From contig JAQFVV010006203.1 in the NCBI GenBank assembly GCA_028023455.1, positions 13,740,348-13,804,347 on the forward strand: a stretch of DNA of 64,000 nt, written 5' to 3'. The position numbers were made by a program, and so were the translations under genes. The stretch is from Epiperipatus broadwayi. Taxonomy: Eukaryota; Onychophora; Udeonychophora; Euonychophora; Peripatidae. This document shows, in pieces, positions 22,441 through 35,227 of the stretch (positions are counted from its first letter, which is position 1; each line of letters opens with the position of its first letter). A model generated the notes under the pieces. The model worked only from the letters and a program-made list of their open reading frames with translations. It searched no databases and was not told the origin of the DNA.

Positions 22441-24700
22441 ATATACTATATGAATAATCACATAGTAATAACAGCTGCAACGACAAGAACGTATGGATTA
22501 GATTATATGAAGGATACAAATCTTTATGTTTGAAAGGAGAGGCTTTTAAAAAATGTTTTAGAAGAGCAGTGCAGAGTTTGCAGTATACATAGCAAACTAT
22601 GAAAAATGTATTTTAATATTAACAAAGAGAGCTCAAAAGGAAACAATAGATAAATCTGAATTATAATAAATTATATATCTGATGGATAAAGTTTTCAGAA
22701 TGATTGTAGAGATTATATAGTGGAGAAACTGAATTAAGCTAAGGATGGTCTTTAGCTATAGAGAATTGATAATGGTGTATTATAGTTTTGTAATTAACTA
22801 TATTTATTTACAAATCTTTATTAATCTAGTTCATTGTAACTTAAGTAAATCAATGATTAAACAATAATAGATCAATTTAAATAATTTATCAGGGCATTGT
22901 AACAAAGAGCTATAATTGAATCAGAAATAAGCAATAAATGATTGTGAAGTACAAGAGATAAATTCAGTAATGTTTTTTTCATTCTGTTTATGATTGAATG
23001 TGAAAGCCATTTATATTATTAATCAATACACATGGCTATTTTAATAGTATAACTTTTTGATGTACTATACAAATTCTGATTTAGTTATATCTAATAATAA
23101 TAAAATATGATCACAAAATTATAAAGTTTCAAGTTAGTAATTAAAAAATAAGTACAACCTTAAATTAATGATAGATGAATCTTCATAGATATTCTATTCA
23201 GAGAGTATAGCAACGTAATTAAAAGCAATTGATTATATTATGAATAATAAAATTAAAATTTTTATATCAACTTTATTCTAACATTCGCTTATAGAAATAT
23301 ACACCAGTTATTTTTATCATGATCTGATTAAATTTAATCAAATGAATGTTTCTTTTAAGAGCCATGCTTTCTAGTATATCAACTTGTTTTTCTCACTATT
23401 CTGGAAGTAAATGGTGCAATATAGCTTGTTCTGAGGCCTCCCTTAAGATATTCCTATAAATTATACATACTGTATATTTATAAAATTCATTATTTATTAC
23501 TATTTGATCCATTTTTCAAGAATCCTCTTCATTTTCTCCATTCTTTATTTCTCATAGGTCTTAAAAAATAAAAATTCTTTTTACCATGATCTTTTATGTT
23601 GTATATATATCCTACAATTTCATCTTTATTTTTACTAAACTGCTACAGTCTAAGAACATATGTGCAATAATTTCTATTAACATACCTACATAATCACTTC
23701 ACAAATTTAAATCTCCATTTTTTTTTAGTATGTTCTTTGTCTCTAAGTTTATCCATAAATAATTACTTACTTTATTATTTTCAGTTTTAATATTGATCAT
23801 TTGATTACTACGCTAATGTTTTTATGATGTGTTTATAGTTTTCATTCTCTCATTTGTAAATTAACAATAAATAATATTAATTAATTAATTAATAGTAATA
23901 GCTGGTCCATAGGCACTGCAGCACCCCAGAAAACAATTATTAAATTTGAGCTTGAAAATATCAATAATATAACAATCATTCAATATTTTGCATAATTATT
24001 ATGTAAATACAATTAAAGCATTTTTAAAATCAAGAAATGCTTAAAGATTATATTCAAAGCTGCTAGTTATGGCAGTGCCAGAAACATATTCAGTGAATTT
24101 CAGAAACTTCTGCAGAGATTCGTTTGCTTTGTGTGCATAATTAGTGCCATTGAAGCTGCTAACTGCGGCAGCTTCGGTAGTTATTTGGAAGTGATATGTT
24201 TATTCTGGGTTTTTTTCAGAGTGAATAAATTTTTATTGTTTTCATTTAGGATGAGCATTAAAATGGTTTTTTTCTAGTAATTAACATAAATATTTACTAC
24301 AAACAAATATAACAAAATAAAAAAAATATTTATCACAATAGGTGTTGATGTTGAATATATAAAAAAGATATTTTTCCAGTTATCTCTACATGAACAAATT
24401 GAAATAAAAGAGTGATCTACTCCAGATATTATTTGTCAAACAGCAGTTAGTAAAAATAAAAAACACAAGATTTTTTAAAGAATGATTGGTATAGGAAAAT
24501 AAAATGATTATTTGGTTGTAAAATTAGAAATGCTCTTTTATTCTCCTTGTTTATTTTTTGGTAATAAAGCACTCCTTAAAAATTGTACAGGATGATGACT
24601 GTTAATTACACAAATTCTCGAAAAAAAATTGCTTTTATTCCTGAAACAATTTAAAAATTACAATTATTTTAATATTCAACTTTTCAATTGTAGTCATTCT
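22441..24700. other. AT-rich intergenic stretch, no gene seen
   Basis: Simple AT-rich DNA without a recognisable coding frame, transposon end or RNA gene. Confidence 0.4.
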
Positions 24701-24739
24701 CAAGAGAAAAAATAATTATATATAAAAAAAAATCATTCT

Positions 24740-25470
24740 CTATATTTTACAAAATTGTGATTTTTATTCTTGAGAATATTGGAATAATTATATATTTTAA
24801 ATCTAATTCAAAAATAAAATCAGAATTTTGCAAAACAAAATTTTTGTATATTTAGTGAATTTATTTAAATATACAGAATCAAGTGAACAAGGAAATTTTT
24901 GAAGAAATTCCTATATATATATATATAAAACTTTGTTTACACAGCTGGGGGTTTTTTTTTTTTAATATTCAATAAAATAGATTGTTAACCTATAGAAGTA
25001 ATTGCTTTATCAAATAGGAAAATATTTTTTAGATATTATCATTTAGCTATATTTTTTAATGAAAACTAGTTATCTGGTTGAAAGATTTAAAAAACGGCCA
25101 TGTAGAGGAATTAATATTTTTTTATTTATGCATATTTTCTTTAGTTAATATATTTTTTTTGTTTCATATATATATAGTTAATTTATATTTTCCCCATTTT
25201 ATTTAGATATTAAAGAAATATAGAAGCAGTAGAAAAAACGTTTTAATTTTGATCTACAGCATTTATCATATTGATCTATATTATTTTCCAGAAATATGAT
25301 TTTTACCCTTGAAAATGTCTATAATTAAATTTAGAGATAATTATATATTTTTAAACTAATTCAGAAATAAAATTCAAAACTTTGCAAGACCATGTAAAAA
25401 AAAGGTATTTAATTAATTTAAATACTCTGAATAAAATTAACAAGGTAATATTTGAAGAGACACACACATA
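24740..25470 (+). repeat. Two copies of an AT-rich dispersed repeat
   Basis: The segments at about 24740-24905 and 25270-25465 share an order of blocks: AAAATTGTGATTTTTA-like, CTTGAGAAT, ATAATTATATATTTT, AATTCAAAAATAAAATC, then TTTGCAA. A third copy lies at 27655-27770. No coding potential. Confidence 0.4.
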
Positions 25471-28440
25471 TATCGAAGCTATTTATATGCATTCATATAT
25501 ATACTTCATGTTCTCATGTGAAAAGAAAATTTAAAAGTAGAAGTTGTAATAAATTTTTATAAACAAAAATTAAATATGAGTATTATAAATACACACAGAT
25601 GTAAGGTATAATAGTAAAGTTATTTTGTGTTAAATACAAAATATTTTCTAAAATTTAAAGAAGATAATTGATTCTAAATTTAATTTAAAAGTAGTTTAAA
25701 AGAAAAAAGATGTGTTTATTTAAAACAATAAAAAAGATGGAAATGACACTCTAGGAAAAGGAATTAAAATGCTTATAAACAGATTGCTAGATTAAATTTT
25801 AGGAGATAAGTAATTAAAATAATTTAATTTACAAGGTTGCTATTCCTGCTGACAAATATGAACTTGCAAATATGGTATTGGACAAATAAACTCAGACCTC
25901 AGCAGAAGTAATGGAGTTATCTATACCCAATAGATCAAAGGATCCAAATGAAATGGATCCGAATTTTACAGATAACTCCAAATCATAAATAGTGCTGGAA
26001 ATTATGTTTATGATTATCTTTCTATTCTATTTTGATTATGCCAGTGAATATTATTCTTCCAGTGATTATCATTCAGCCATTATTATTATTCTGCTTTAAT
26101 TTTTATCTGATAGTTCCAGCAAGTATACCATGCAAGAGTAGAGAAGCCTTTATCTGCTTTGCTCTGGCAGAGGGCAAGCCGAAAACCCATTGTTGAGTCA
26201 TATCAAAGAAATTGTCAATAACAGAAGAAACCATCTGACCATGTGTTTGCTATGTATCCATCTTAGAATAGGAAAAGGCTGATATCCAGTACTACAGGAA
26301 GAACCAGCTACCAAACTAAGATGAATATGAAACTGATTTAAACCTTTATCCACCATAGCTATGGTTTTAAGAATCAACTCTGCTAATACCTAAAAATGAA
26401 CTTTTGAAAGAATAAATATAAACTTTAAACTAATCTTTAGTTAATTATTGTCTCCTACCTAATGAAATATGTTGATGAATATTTATTAACTTAATCTGTT
26501 TATGAGCAGGAGTGGCAAGAGATGGTAGTTTGTTCTATTTAAATATGCCACAATTTAGTGCTAATTGTAATAAATTAGTTTATGAAAGGTAATTAGCTTG
26601 TAATTACAGACTCTTGCCATGCTACTTAAAAGTTGTATATTTAGCTAAATCATTATTTCCACTTTATTAGTATGTTAAATCAGTAAATTATTAAAGTTAT
26701 GAATGGGAGGCAAGCCTGCTGCATAGATAAGCTAGATTGGGGTTATGTTAAATAGATGTCAGTTTTATCTAACTCATCTCGTATTTGACTTATTATTGAT
26801 AAGAATGTATGGCTGGTATCTGTCAATTCAGGTTATGAGTTAACATCTGATTTTAATTTTTATGTAATGCATTAGTATTAGATGATTGTAACATCATTTG
26901 CAATTGCTGATTTCCCTTACAATCATTATTTAAACAGCGAGGTCTGATCGATGATCAATTCCTATCACATGCCATCCATTTTACTTTCATACATGTTGTC
27001 TAGTGATACTATGTGACTGCCAGTCACTATGCTATATAGTGTGGTAGATGGTTAATTTCTACCATTGTAGTACAGATGTGAATTCTTGTGTTTTATAATT
27101 ATCTTATTATTTATTGTGTATTTTTATCATAATCTGTAATTGATCAAAACAGTCAAGTATTAAGATTAGCCTTAATATATAAGCTTGCATCACTTAAGCA
27201 TTAGAACAGGGCATATGAGAGTAGAACGTTAATAGTATTTTAAAATAGTATCAATTATTTTAAACCTTTATATCATGTATATTATATCTATGCATAATTA
27301 AAATCAAATTAATCTATTAAAATTTGGAAAGGTTTATTTACTTTTAATTTATAAATTAATTAACTAAAGTCATGCTAGTGTGTGTTTTGTGTTATGTATG
27401 CATTATAAATTATTGTTTGTCTCATTATTTTTGGCAGTTTGTAATCCTTATTTACAATCAGTAACTTAGGTAAATAATTAAGAGTTTTGTCCCTGACCTT
27501 AGCAGGTTGCAAAAGAATTCTGGGATTTCAGAATGTGGGTTGTACAATTGTGACAATGAAAATATATATAATTAATTTTTATATTTTCTTATGTTTAAGT
27601 ATAGAAGAAAATGGATATCTTTATATTGATCTGTGATATTTATTATACTGACATGGATCATTTTACAAAATTATAGTTTTTACCTTTAAGAATGGATATA
27701 GTGATAATTGTATATTTTTTAGTTAATTCAGGAGTAAAATCAAGATGTTACAAAAATCTTGGTGAATTTGTTGATTAATTATTTAATTTATTTCTCTTTT
27801 TACTTATTATTTTTATTATGATCACCTATCACATTATACATTTCATATTTAATTGAAATTTTTATTACAAATATCGTATAGATATAATGAATTATATTCC
27901 ACATCCAATTATTTTATATATTTTTATGTCTTGACCAATTTGTCAGATATTTGTTTCCGATTTAAAAATTATTTCAATAATTCTGTTACCATATATAAAT
28001 TACAGCCTTGCAAATGTTTTAGATTTACTCTTGACACTTCTTACCTAAAGTGGTGGCTATTTCATCTGGCACTGCTTTATTAGTTATTCACATATTTTAT
28101 CATATTCATACCTTTTCACTTCTCTCTGAATCTTGTTAAAAATTCATAAATATAGTATACTGCATCGGGCTATCTTAAGATACTTACTTTTTTCCTATTA
28201 AAGGCAAATAATGTCAATTTTATAACTCATCTTTTTTGCTTTTATTATCAGACGTTTTCACTATTCTAATGTGTATTACATTTTAATTGTATTCCATTTT
28301 AATACAGTCATAGTGAATTATTTCACTTCTTCTAAGTAGTATTTTTTATTTTTCCATTATTTCTTATATTCTGATGTATTCATTACCAATATGTTTGAAA
28401 GTTTGTGATGATAACATTTTACTTGTAATAATGTTATTCT
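25471..28440. other. Intergenic stretch, no gene seen
   Basis: A slightly more complex part at 26090-26960 has no open frame with a recognisable product. A third copy of the repeat at 24740-25470 lies at 27655-27770. The rest is low-complexity AT DNA. Confidence 0.4.
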
Positions 28441-28446
28441 AGTCAA

Positions 28447-28540
28447 GCGTTGGTAGCCGAGTGGTTAGCACAGCTGCCTTACAAGCAGTTGTCCTGGGTT
28501 CGCTTCCCGACCGATGCTTTGACACTTGAAAAAAAAAAAT
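28447..28540 (+). repeat. tRNA-derived SINE
   Basis: Acceptor arms GCGTTGG and CCGATGC pair with two G-U wobbles. A box-A-like TAGCCGAGTGGTTAGC follows, then an anticodon-like arm GCTGC CTTACAA GCAGT (anticodon position TAC) and a weak T arm CTGGG TTCGCTT CCCGA. It ends CTTTGACACTTG plus poly(A). Copies at 49885 and 56219 share the body and the TGACA tail but differ at the anticodon, so this is a mobile SINE rather than a functional tRNA gene. Confidence 0.7.
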
Positions 28541-28641
28541 GTTATCTTATTTTCATTATTCAGAATTAAATGTATTTAGAAAAATTCAAGCTTTATTTAA
28601 ATTTTTTAAATACATTTATCATAATAATAACACAGAGATTA

Positions 28642-28684
28642 GGATACAACATAATGTTTCAAGTGGACTCTTCTTCAGGTATAC
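28642..28684 (-). ncRNA. Hammerhead ribozyme, Penelope-like 3' end (type B)
   Basis: On the minus strand, GTATAC, CTGAAGA (plus 28672-28678), AGAGTCCACTT, then GAAAC (plus 28656-28660). Stem III is AC/GT with loop ATTAT, followed by T as the cleavage base (GUU). After the cut, GTATCC pairs back with GTATAC (five of six pairs) to form stem I. Stem II is the weak point: it pairs only if AAG/CTT is used. Cleavage would fall between plus positions 28648 and 28647. It lies about 70 bases past the end of a GIY-YIG relic. Confidence 0.7.
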
Positions 28685-28706
28685 TGGCCTATTAGTGTTA
28701 ATACTA

Positions 28707-28762
28707 GGATAGGAATTGAATTCAAAATCTTTATATTTAAGAATGCTTTAACCAACTAAGTT
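28707..28762 (-). repeat. tRNA-like remnant
   Basis: The minus strand reads ACTTAGTTGGTTAAAGC (box-A-like) and GAATTCAATTCC (box-B-like) about 30 bases apart. The arms are poorly paired. It lies between the GIY-YIG relic and its hammerhead. Confidence 0.3.
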
Positions 28763-29190
28763 ATTCTTTCAGAGGTGATACTCAATAGAAATTTTTTTTC
28801 TATACTTATGTATGAAAAAGGGCAAACATAAATTATTATACTTGGTTGATTTGTGCAGTTATTTGCCATAATCATATAAGCAGATTCTTTAATTTCTCTT
28901 TTTTCCCCCTTGCTGTCCAATATTCTTGTCTTTTCCCAATGGAACATACGTTTATTGGTACATGCATATTCTGCTACTCTAGAAACATCTATTTGTAATT
29001 TGTTAATTATTACTTTATATTCTCTTAATCATTTTTCAATGCAATGGCTGCAACAAAATGAAGTTGGTATCTTAGATGTTTTATTATATCTAGTTACTTC
29101 ACAATTAATAGGTAATAAAAGACACTCCTGCAGGAAGCCAGTCCTCACTTATTACCCTTTCTCATTCATAATTTTCATATAATATCTATA
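28756..29190 (-). pseudogene. GIY-YIG tail of a second Penelope-like element
   Basis: The minus-strand frame at 28756-28947 reads MFHWEKTRILDSKGEKREIK then ESAYMIMANNCTNQPSIII. This resembles the C-terminal end of Penelope-like GIY-YIG domains (a WExTRIL block, then REIKES, then NQPS). Upstream, VSRVAEYACTNKR fits the preceding part, but the catalytic core is unreadable through stops. It belongs to a different family from the element at 16440-17620, as shown by both the protein and the hammerhead. Confidence 0.55.
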
Positions 29191-30236
29191 ATAAAAGTCT
29201 TGCATAATTTTTTCCAATAACTTAAGTTATAAATATTATCTGATTAATCCACCATATGCTTTTTCAATCTCTAAAGAGGAATATACAAATTTTCTATCCA
29301 ATATATAATTCAAATCAATGCAAAACCTAAAACCTTTTTGTGTTTCTCATAATGTTTTATGTTTTTCATTGTAAGTTTATTTGCACATTTCTGTCATCTT
29401 TTTTTTTTTTTAAAAAAAACAAACAACCTTATAATCTCCTAACTTTTAGGATATTTAATAAGCCAAAAAAACTAATAGTATTCAAATTAGCAAAAAATTA
29501 ATCTTTCTCAGAATAACTGACCATGAATATAACTTGAAATTGAAAGTATTCTCGTTGTATTAAATTTTATGTTTAAATTCTGTATAAGTATTTTTTTGCA
29601 TTAATATTTAGAATGGCAAAGTATGGAAACATAATCATAAATAATTCAATGTGAACTTAAAAAGATGTATCCTCATATTAAAATTATTTTGCCTGTTAAT
29701 TCATCTAAATCTTTATCTTCTCATAAATTTTTAAAAGTTTGTATTAACTCTACTGTTCACCTCAACTTTATTTTTAATAAACCTTAATTTTTTTAAGAAA
29801 TGAATATTTTCCTCTATTTCTCTCTAATATATGTACATTTTATTCTTCTTACATATTAATTTAATATTTTTATCAATTATGGATTGTTATTTAATGTATT
29901 TTTCAAATTTTTTTACTATTTTCTCTCCCTGTATACTTTTGTTGATTTTTCTCCCTAAGTATTTTTCCTTTCTGTTTATGATATTCATGGTTAATTTTTC
30001 CTTTAACAAATTTTTACATTCATTATATGTCTTTTTTTTTTTTTTACACCCTAATTAAATTTATGATTTCACAAATTTCTGTTCATTTCTCATTCCTAAC
30101 AAATAATTATCAGCTTCTTTTCTGGTTTTATTGTAACAACCTTCATAAAACCACTTACTGTTAATTATCATTTATTTTTCCATGACTGTATCTTTATTTA
30201 ATTACTTGTATCACACCTATGATTTTTAATTTTCAT
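29191..30236. other. AT-rich stretch, no gene seen
   Basis: Low-complexity DNA with poly(T) at about 29400 and 30033. It may include diverged body sequence of the adjacent Penelope-like relic, but nothing could be aligned by eye. Confidence 0.35.
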
Positions 30237-31240
30237 CATCATTTTCAATTGTTATTCATTCACTACAGGATAAAAATCTCTCCAAGTTTAACCATGTTTC
30301 TCCAATCTCTAACCTATCTTCACATCATATCAGCAAACTTCCTTATTTCATCCATACATCTCACATGTGGTTTTTCCCCATCCCTTGGGATCTAAATTAA
30401 GATTTCAATTGTTCATCTATCATCATTTCTTCCAGCAATATGTCTTGCCTAGCTCCATTACAGTTTTTTAATTGTTTCAATTATGTCAATATCTTTTCTC
30501 TCAACCATGTATTTTGTCTTTTATCTCTTCATATCTCTCCATATTTCATTGAGTAGGTGGAAATCTTTGTACTGTTCCTTTATTAAATATCCATGTCTCG
30601 GATCCATTAAGAAGTAAAATATATTTATTAAAAATCTTTTTTTTCAAAGCATATTTCCTTTTAATATTAAGTTATTTCCACCCAAAGCACTTCCTATATG
30701 TTTAATCCTATGACTATTTTCATCCCTTATGTTTCATCTGTATTAATAATCTGGTCCAGATATTTGCAATTGTTAACTTCTTTTAATTCATCATTATCAA
30801 TTTTTTATTTCTTTCTCAGAAAATCTATTGAACATTAATTTAATCTTGTCAAATTTCACCCCATCTTTAAATAATGGACTAATCCAGATTCCATCTTATC
30901 TTAATTAGATTGAGCATTCATTGTCATGGACTAATTGTTGTACATGTAGATAACATGCATCTAATAGCGTACTTTCTTACTTTCATCTGATAACTCTTGC
31001 AATATTTCCTCAAGTTTTGAAGCATTATTTGCAAAAACAAATATCAACTGCAAAATCTAAATAACTCAAATAATCTCCATTTATTTTTAACTTCCTTAGC
31101 TTTCCATTTTAATCCATGAAATACTTTTTGTAAAACTGCTGTAAAAAGTTTAGGCAATATGGAGTCACCCTTTCATATATCTTTCTCAATGATATTCTTA
31201 GTATCACTATGCAATCTAATCAATAAGATATTAACTTGAA
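30237..31240 (-). mobile_element. Decayed RTE LINE, 3' part
   Basis: The nucleotide sequence aligns block by block with 19305-20290: TCATCATTTTC..CACTACAGGATAAAAATCTC against the intact CATCATCAACC..CACTGCAGGATGAAGGTCTC, and so on through the YGSETW, YLGQI and FADD regions. Many indels destroy the frame. It retains only about 1 kb of the 3' side, typical 5' truncation. Confidence 0.75.
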
Positions 31241-31439
31241 TGAAATATATGTAAGCTACAACCAATAGCAGTGCTTTTCATCGAGAAAGCCCCTATTAAG
31301 TTGGAATATGGTCTGGTAATTCAATTTTGAATTACACCTTTGTGCACATAAAAATATGTTTATAGAGAAAAATTGATGCAGTTACAAATATTTCCTAATT
31401 AAGTTTTAAGAACCTAAATTTAATTTTTCTTGAGTGTAA

Positions 31440-31795
31440 AAGTTACACAGAGGCAAAACTCTCCGTACAGTAGCACCACTCAGTGCAAGCCAGAGTAATC
31501 AATGATTGCACAAAGGTTTGTGCATAAAATCCCTATCTAGTGCTTACTCATCCAATATACCAGACTAGTTTCTATCTTGTGACTTTCATCAGTGAGGGGC
31601 CTTGGATCTGAGAACCCTGCACCTAGATCTTAGGATTTTCACTGGTGAAAGCCACAAGATAAAAACTAGTCTGGGGATATTAGATGAATAGGCAATAGTT
31701 AGGATTTTTATGCATGAACCTTCCTGCATCCATTGATTACTCTGGCTTGCACTGAGTGGCGCTACTGTATGGTGAGTTTGGCCTCTGGGTAATTA
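31440..31795. repeat. Foldback repeat, family G, hammerhead in both arms
   Basis: The left arm (31447-31600) and right arm (31637-31795) are diverged inverted copies; compare CACTCAGTGCAAGCCAGAGT with ACTCTGGCTTGCACTGAGTG. Other members are at 47281-47825, 50880-51020 and 52300-52695. Each arm contains a hammerhead-like core: well kept on the minus strand at 31556-31599, broken on the plus strand at 31642-31680 (CTGGTGA and AAAAC). Confidence 0.7.
31556..31599 (-). ncRNA. Hammerhead-like ribozyme, family G (left arm)
   Basis: The minus strand reads CTGATGA (plus 31586-31592), a GTC/GAT hairpin with loop ACAA, GAAAC (plus 31568-31572), then TAGTC. Stem III would be the palindrome ACTAGT, and the cut falls after GTC. 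Stem I is weak here (about three pairs). The better-paired relative is at 47664-47708. Confidence 0.5.
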
Positions 31796-31924
31796 GCTTA
31801 TATGGTCATTACAAATGACATTCAATAACCGGATTAGTATCTGTGATGCTCATAAGCTTATAAACCTGATAATCATTTCAACATGATCCAAGCTTAGGAT
31901 TACCAGCAAGAACATTATTTCACT

Positions 31925-32200
31925 ATTTAGATCATGGTACATGGAGCCAAAATACTTGGACTTTATTATTAAAATCAACTTGAACTCCATAGGAACCAAT
32001 TGGTTCTTTTGCTATAGATGTAAAATTAATCAAATTGATTCTATCTGTCCCCTCTGTCAGATACATGAAACTTTCGATCCTTTGATTCATGCATGTCCTG
32101 GACTCTGGAAAGCCAGGAAAGTAATAATAAACAACCTCAAAGTAAATTACTACCTTGCTATAAGATAGTATAAAATCTAGGTTGATACCAATCATAAGGC
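31925..32200 (+). pseudogene. LINE C-terminal fragment with Cys/His knuckle
   Basis: The frame at 31941-32168 reads IGTNWFFCYRCKINQIDSI then CPLCQIHETFDPLIHACPGL and WKAR. This resembles the C-terminal zinc-knuckle region of several non-LTR retrotransposons (CxLC..ET..H..HCP....R). Nothing of the reverse transcriptase was seen on either side. Confidence 0.4.
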
Positions 32201-33189
32201 TTTCATTATTTCTTAATTATGACCTCTGGACCACCCGCTGTAAGAAAGTGTTTAATTCAGCACAGATTCAGGAGGATGACTTTATAATCAAAAAACTAAT
32301 TAGGATTAAACACCAGGATATCAGATTTATCTAGACATGGAATCAGATTACGCTGACGGAATGATGCCTTATAATATATAGTGTATCTTATTATTTCAAA
32401 GTACAGTCACTTTGACATTCATTCAGTAAATGATAAATTGGATACAGAATTCTAGTGACACTTCACAATAGTTTTTAATGATGTAAAGATGTTACCATCT
32501 TCCTTTAGTGAAGACCATGAACATAGTTTAGCACGTAGCTGAGTATAGCATCTCCCAAGACTGTTTCGGTGATTTATTGGTCTACATGCTTGGTAGCAGT
32601 AGACATGGTTTATATATTATTTATTTGCATGATTACTAGTATATCTTTCATTTATCCTAATGCATGGCATAGATGTTATACACATTTTATATCTTATGAT
32701 TAACATTTGTACCTTTTATCCCTATTTACTCGTATCATTACACTTACTTAATAAATTATTGAGAATGGTGATCATATGATGTTTAGTGGTTTAAGTGTAA
32801 AAGTTAATTAATAATTACAAATAAAATTTTAAAAAATCACCTTTTTATGTTAATTCACTTTATGAAAGTTTATAATTTTTTGAAAATCAATTTAAATGGT
32901 TTGGTAGAAATAAAATTAAATTCATTTGTGTGCTTGAAATGAAATGCATTTAACCCAATGTAAAAACTTCTGTTTATTAATTAGTGTTTATAAAAAAATC
33001 CAAGTTCTTGATTAACCACTGATGGAATAAAAATTCTCAGTGTCTTTTATCTTAGATAGTTATCAACATTGGGAATGTAACTTAGTTTAAATTCTTTCAC
33101 AGTTTTATAAGTACGAAAGAGAGATTAGTCTGCTGCTGCTTTTAACAAATTAAAAAATAGAATATTTCATACAGGAATATAGCTATTGC
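32201..33189. other. Stretch without a gene
   Basis: AT-rich. A terminal motif of the family G repeat (GTGATCATATGATGTTTAG, about 32768-32786) lies here, matching 47399-47420 and 52303-52322. It may be the far end of the element at 31440. Confidence 0.35.
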
Positions 33190-33690
33190 AACTATGTTAG
33201 CTGGATATACTTAATTTATTATATGGAAGTGAAACTTGGACATAACTATCAGTGCAACATAAAGGTTCCTAGAAAAGTTTCATTTAAGGATGCTGTACAA
33301 AATTTTAAAAAATACAATGTTAAAATCATAAAACCGAACAATATGTCTTACAGCTTGCGGATGTGATATTATTGGGTCCACTATTGCAAAATCACATCTT
33401 GATTGAATTGGATATGTAAAATGAATGCAAAACTTCCTAAAAGGGTTTTATGGTGAACCTGTCTACATTATAAATATTATCTCAAAGCCATTCTAAAGAA
33501 GTGCAATATTATTTCCAATGGGAAAATATGGCAGTAAATAGAATACCTTGAAAAAACCACAATTAGATTTAGTGTTGAGATTTTTTATGCTGCAGAAATT
33601 AAAAGGCAGCATTGCAAAATGTCAAATAAACAAATATGGATGAACATGTTCTATATGTGGATGCATTTGTATTGTATAGATAACCCAAAC
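33190..33690 (+). pseudogene. LINE reverse transcriptase tail, decayed
   Basis: The plus-strand frames give LLYGSETWT followed, after shifts, by a LPKRVLW-like segment and a terminal block of the type found after the reverse transcriptase in CR1/Jockey-like LINEs. A related tail lies at 46680-46970. It is heavily broken, and the clade is uncertain. Confidence 0.45.
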
Positions 33691-33769
33691 TCATTTCTAG
33701 AATAGGTTTTCTCTCTGTTTTCATTTCTTTTCTTTTTTTTTTCAGTTGGAATGACTATGCTCATTTATG

Positions 33770-34420
33770 AGTGGTTGTTTATCATTATTAATTTTATGGA
33801 TCTGGAACTTGGACATTCAATCACATAATGAAATATATAAAACATACATTAGAATTAACATTGAGAATTAAAAGCAAAATGAATGTGTAAGAGATCAAAC
33901 AAGTCTCACTAATATCAGTAGAAAAAGGCTTAAATATTGTTCATTTAAATAGAATGACAATAAATAGGTTATTTTAGTCTTAAATTGATGATGTGTATCC
34001 TTCAATGCACTTACATATAAAGATATAAATTACTAATGGAAATAAATAATAGAAGACTGATCCTTTTAAAATAAGGAAATAAAAAGTTATTCATAACTTG
34101 AAAGATTAGGAAAAAGATTATTTTCTAAAAGTAAAAACAGTTAAATTAATGAAAGTAGAATGCAGTATTATAATGGGATAGGGAACAATTAAAGAAATTC
34201 GAGTTTAGATTTCCTTCATGATTATAAACTAAACAAAAAATATCTCGTTAATTAAAGTGAAATTTTAAATGGGACATAACAATTGAATAGTCGGAAATTG
34301 TAAAAGAAGTCGCAAGTAGATGGTTAAGAAACTTTGCTGGGACAAATGCAGAAGAGAAGAATTGGATTAAATTCAGAGAGACTTTATCCTGAATTAGACT
34401 GATATTGCTGAAATGATGAT
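33770..34420 (+). pseudogene. RTE-like LINE tail, decayed
   Basis: Plus-strand YGSGTWTFNH (about 33795) and, at the end, ASRWLRNFAGTNAEEKNWIK then FRETLS, compared with WRREAKDQRRWIKLGETFI in the intact copy. ATGATGATGG follows at about 34414, like the RTE 3' repeat. The middle is unreadable. Confidence 0.5.
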
Positions 34421-35227
34421 GGTATTAATAACTTCCTTTTTAAATGCTTTATATCTTAAAAGAAGTTGTTGTTTTTTTACTGTAGTTTAAATATTGTTAA
34501 AATATGGTAGTAAAAGATTGAAAAGAAATATATATATATTTTTGATTGATTTGTTATAAAATGTTAAAGATTTTCAAATAATCAGATGCTTTTTATTGAT
34601 CAATATAGAGGTGATAAGTTTCATGGTGAAGAAGGAGTGCATTTATCTGGCATCTTCTGATTTGAACCTAGGGAAATTCAGGTAGCTAGCCCATGGCAAC
34701 ACTAAATCAATATGTATCAGAAAATGAATATATAACTATTCTTAGCTAAAAGGTTAAACAAAGTTAGAAAACTTCTAAAATCTTGATGTGGATGAAGACA
34801 CCTGGAATTTAAATAAGGTCAATGTTTCCTATGGCCGACCAGAATGTTATTTTCACAATCAAACTCTATTATTTAAAAATATAAAAAAAAGAGGGGGGTG
34901 TGGTTTTTTTTTTTTTTCTTTTATTTTATAAATTGATTAATTAATAATTATTAAAAATATTAGGAGGGGGGGGGAAAAAAAAGTTTAAATTTTTATATAA
35001 TAAAAAAAAAATATATATAGGGAAATTAAAAAATAATTTTTTTTTTTTTTTAATAAATAATGAGAGATAGATGGAGTAATCTTTGAGATATAGTAGGTTA
35101 TTCATTAAAAAAGGGTTGCTTTAACTTTTATTGAGGATAAAAAAACTGAAAAACCCCAATATTTTCAACTAATATCAATAATAAACATTTTTTATCTGAT
35201 CATTTTACTACAACATACAATTAAATA
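34421..35227. other. Low-complexity stretch
   Basis: AT-rich, then homopolymer-rich at 34880-35060 (runs of G, A and T). A SINE-like box B in inverse orientation (GATTTGAACCTAGGG, about 34660) is visible. No gene. Confidence 0.35.

Noticed and set aside
28447-28517. Functional tRNA-Val (TAC) gene
   Set aside because: Weak T arm, poly(A) tail, and sister copies with other anticodon positions point to a SINE.
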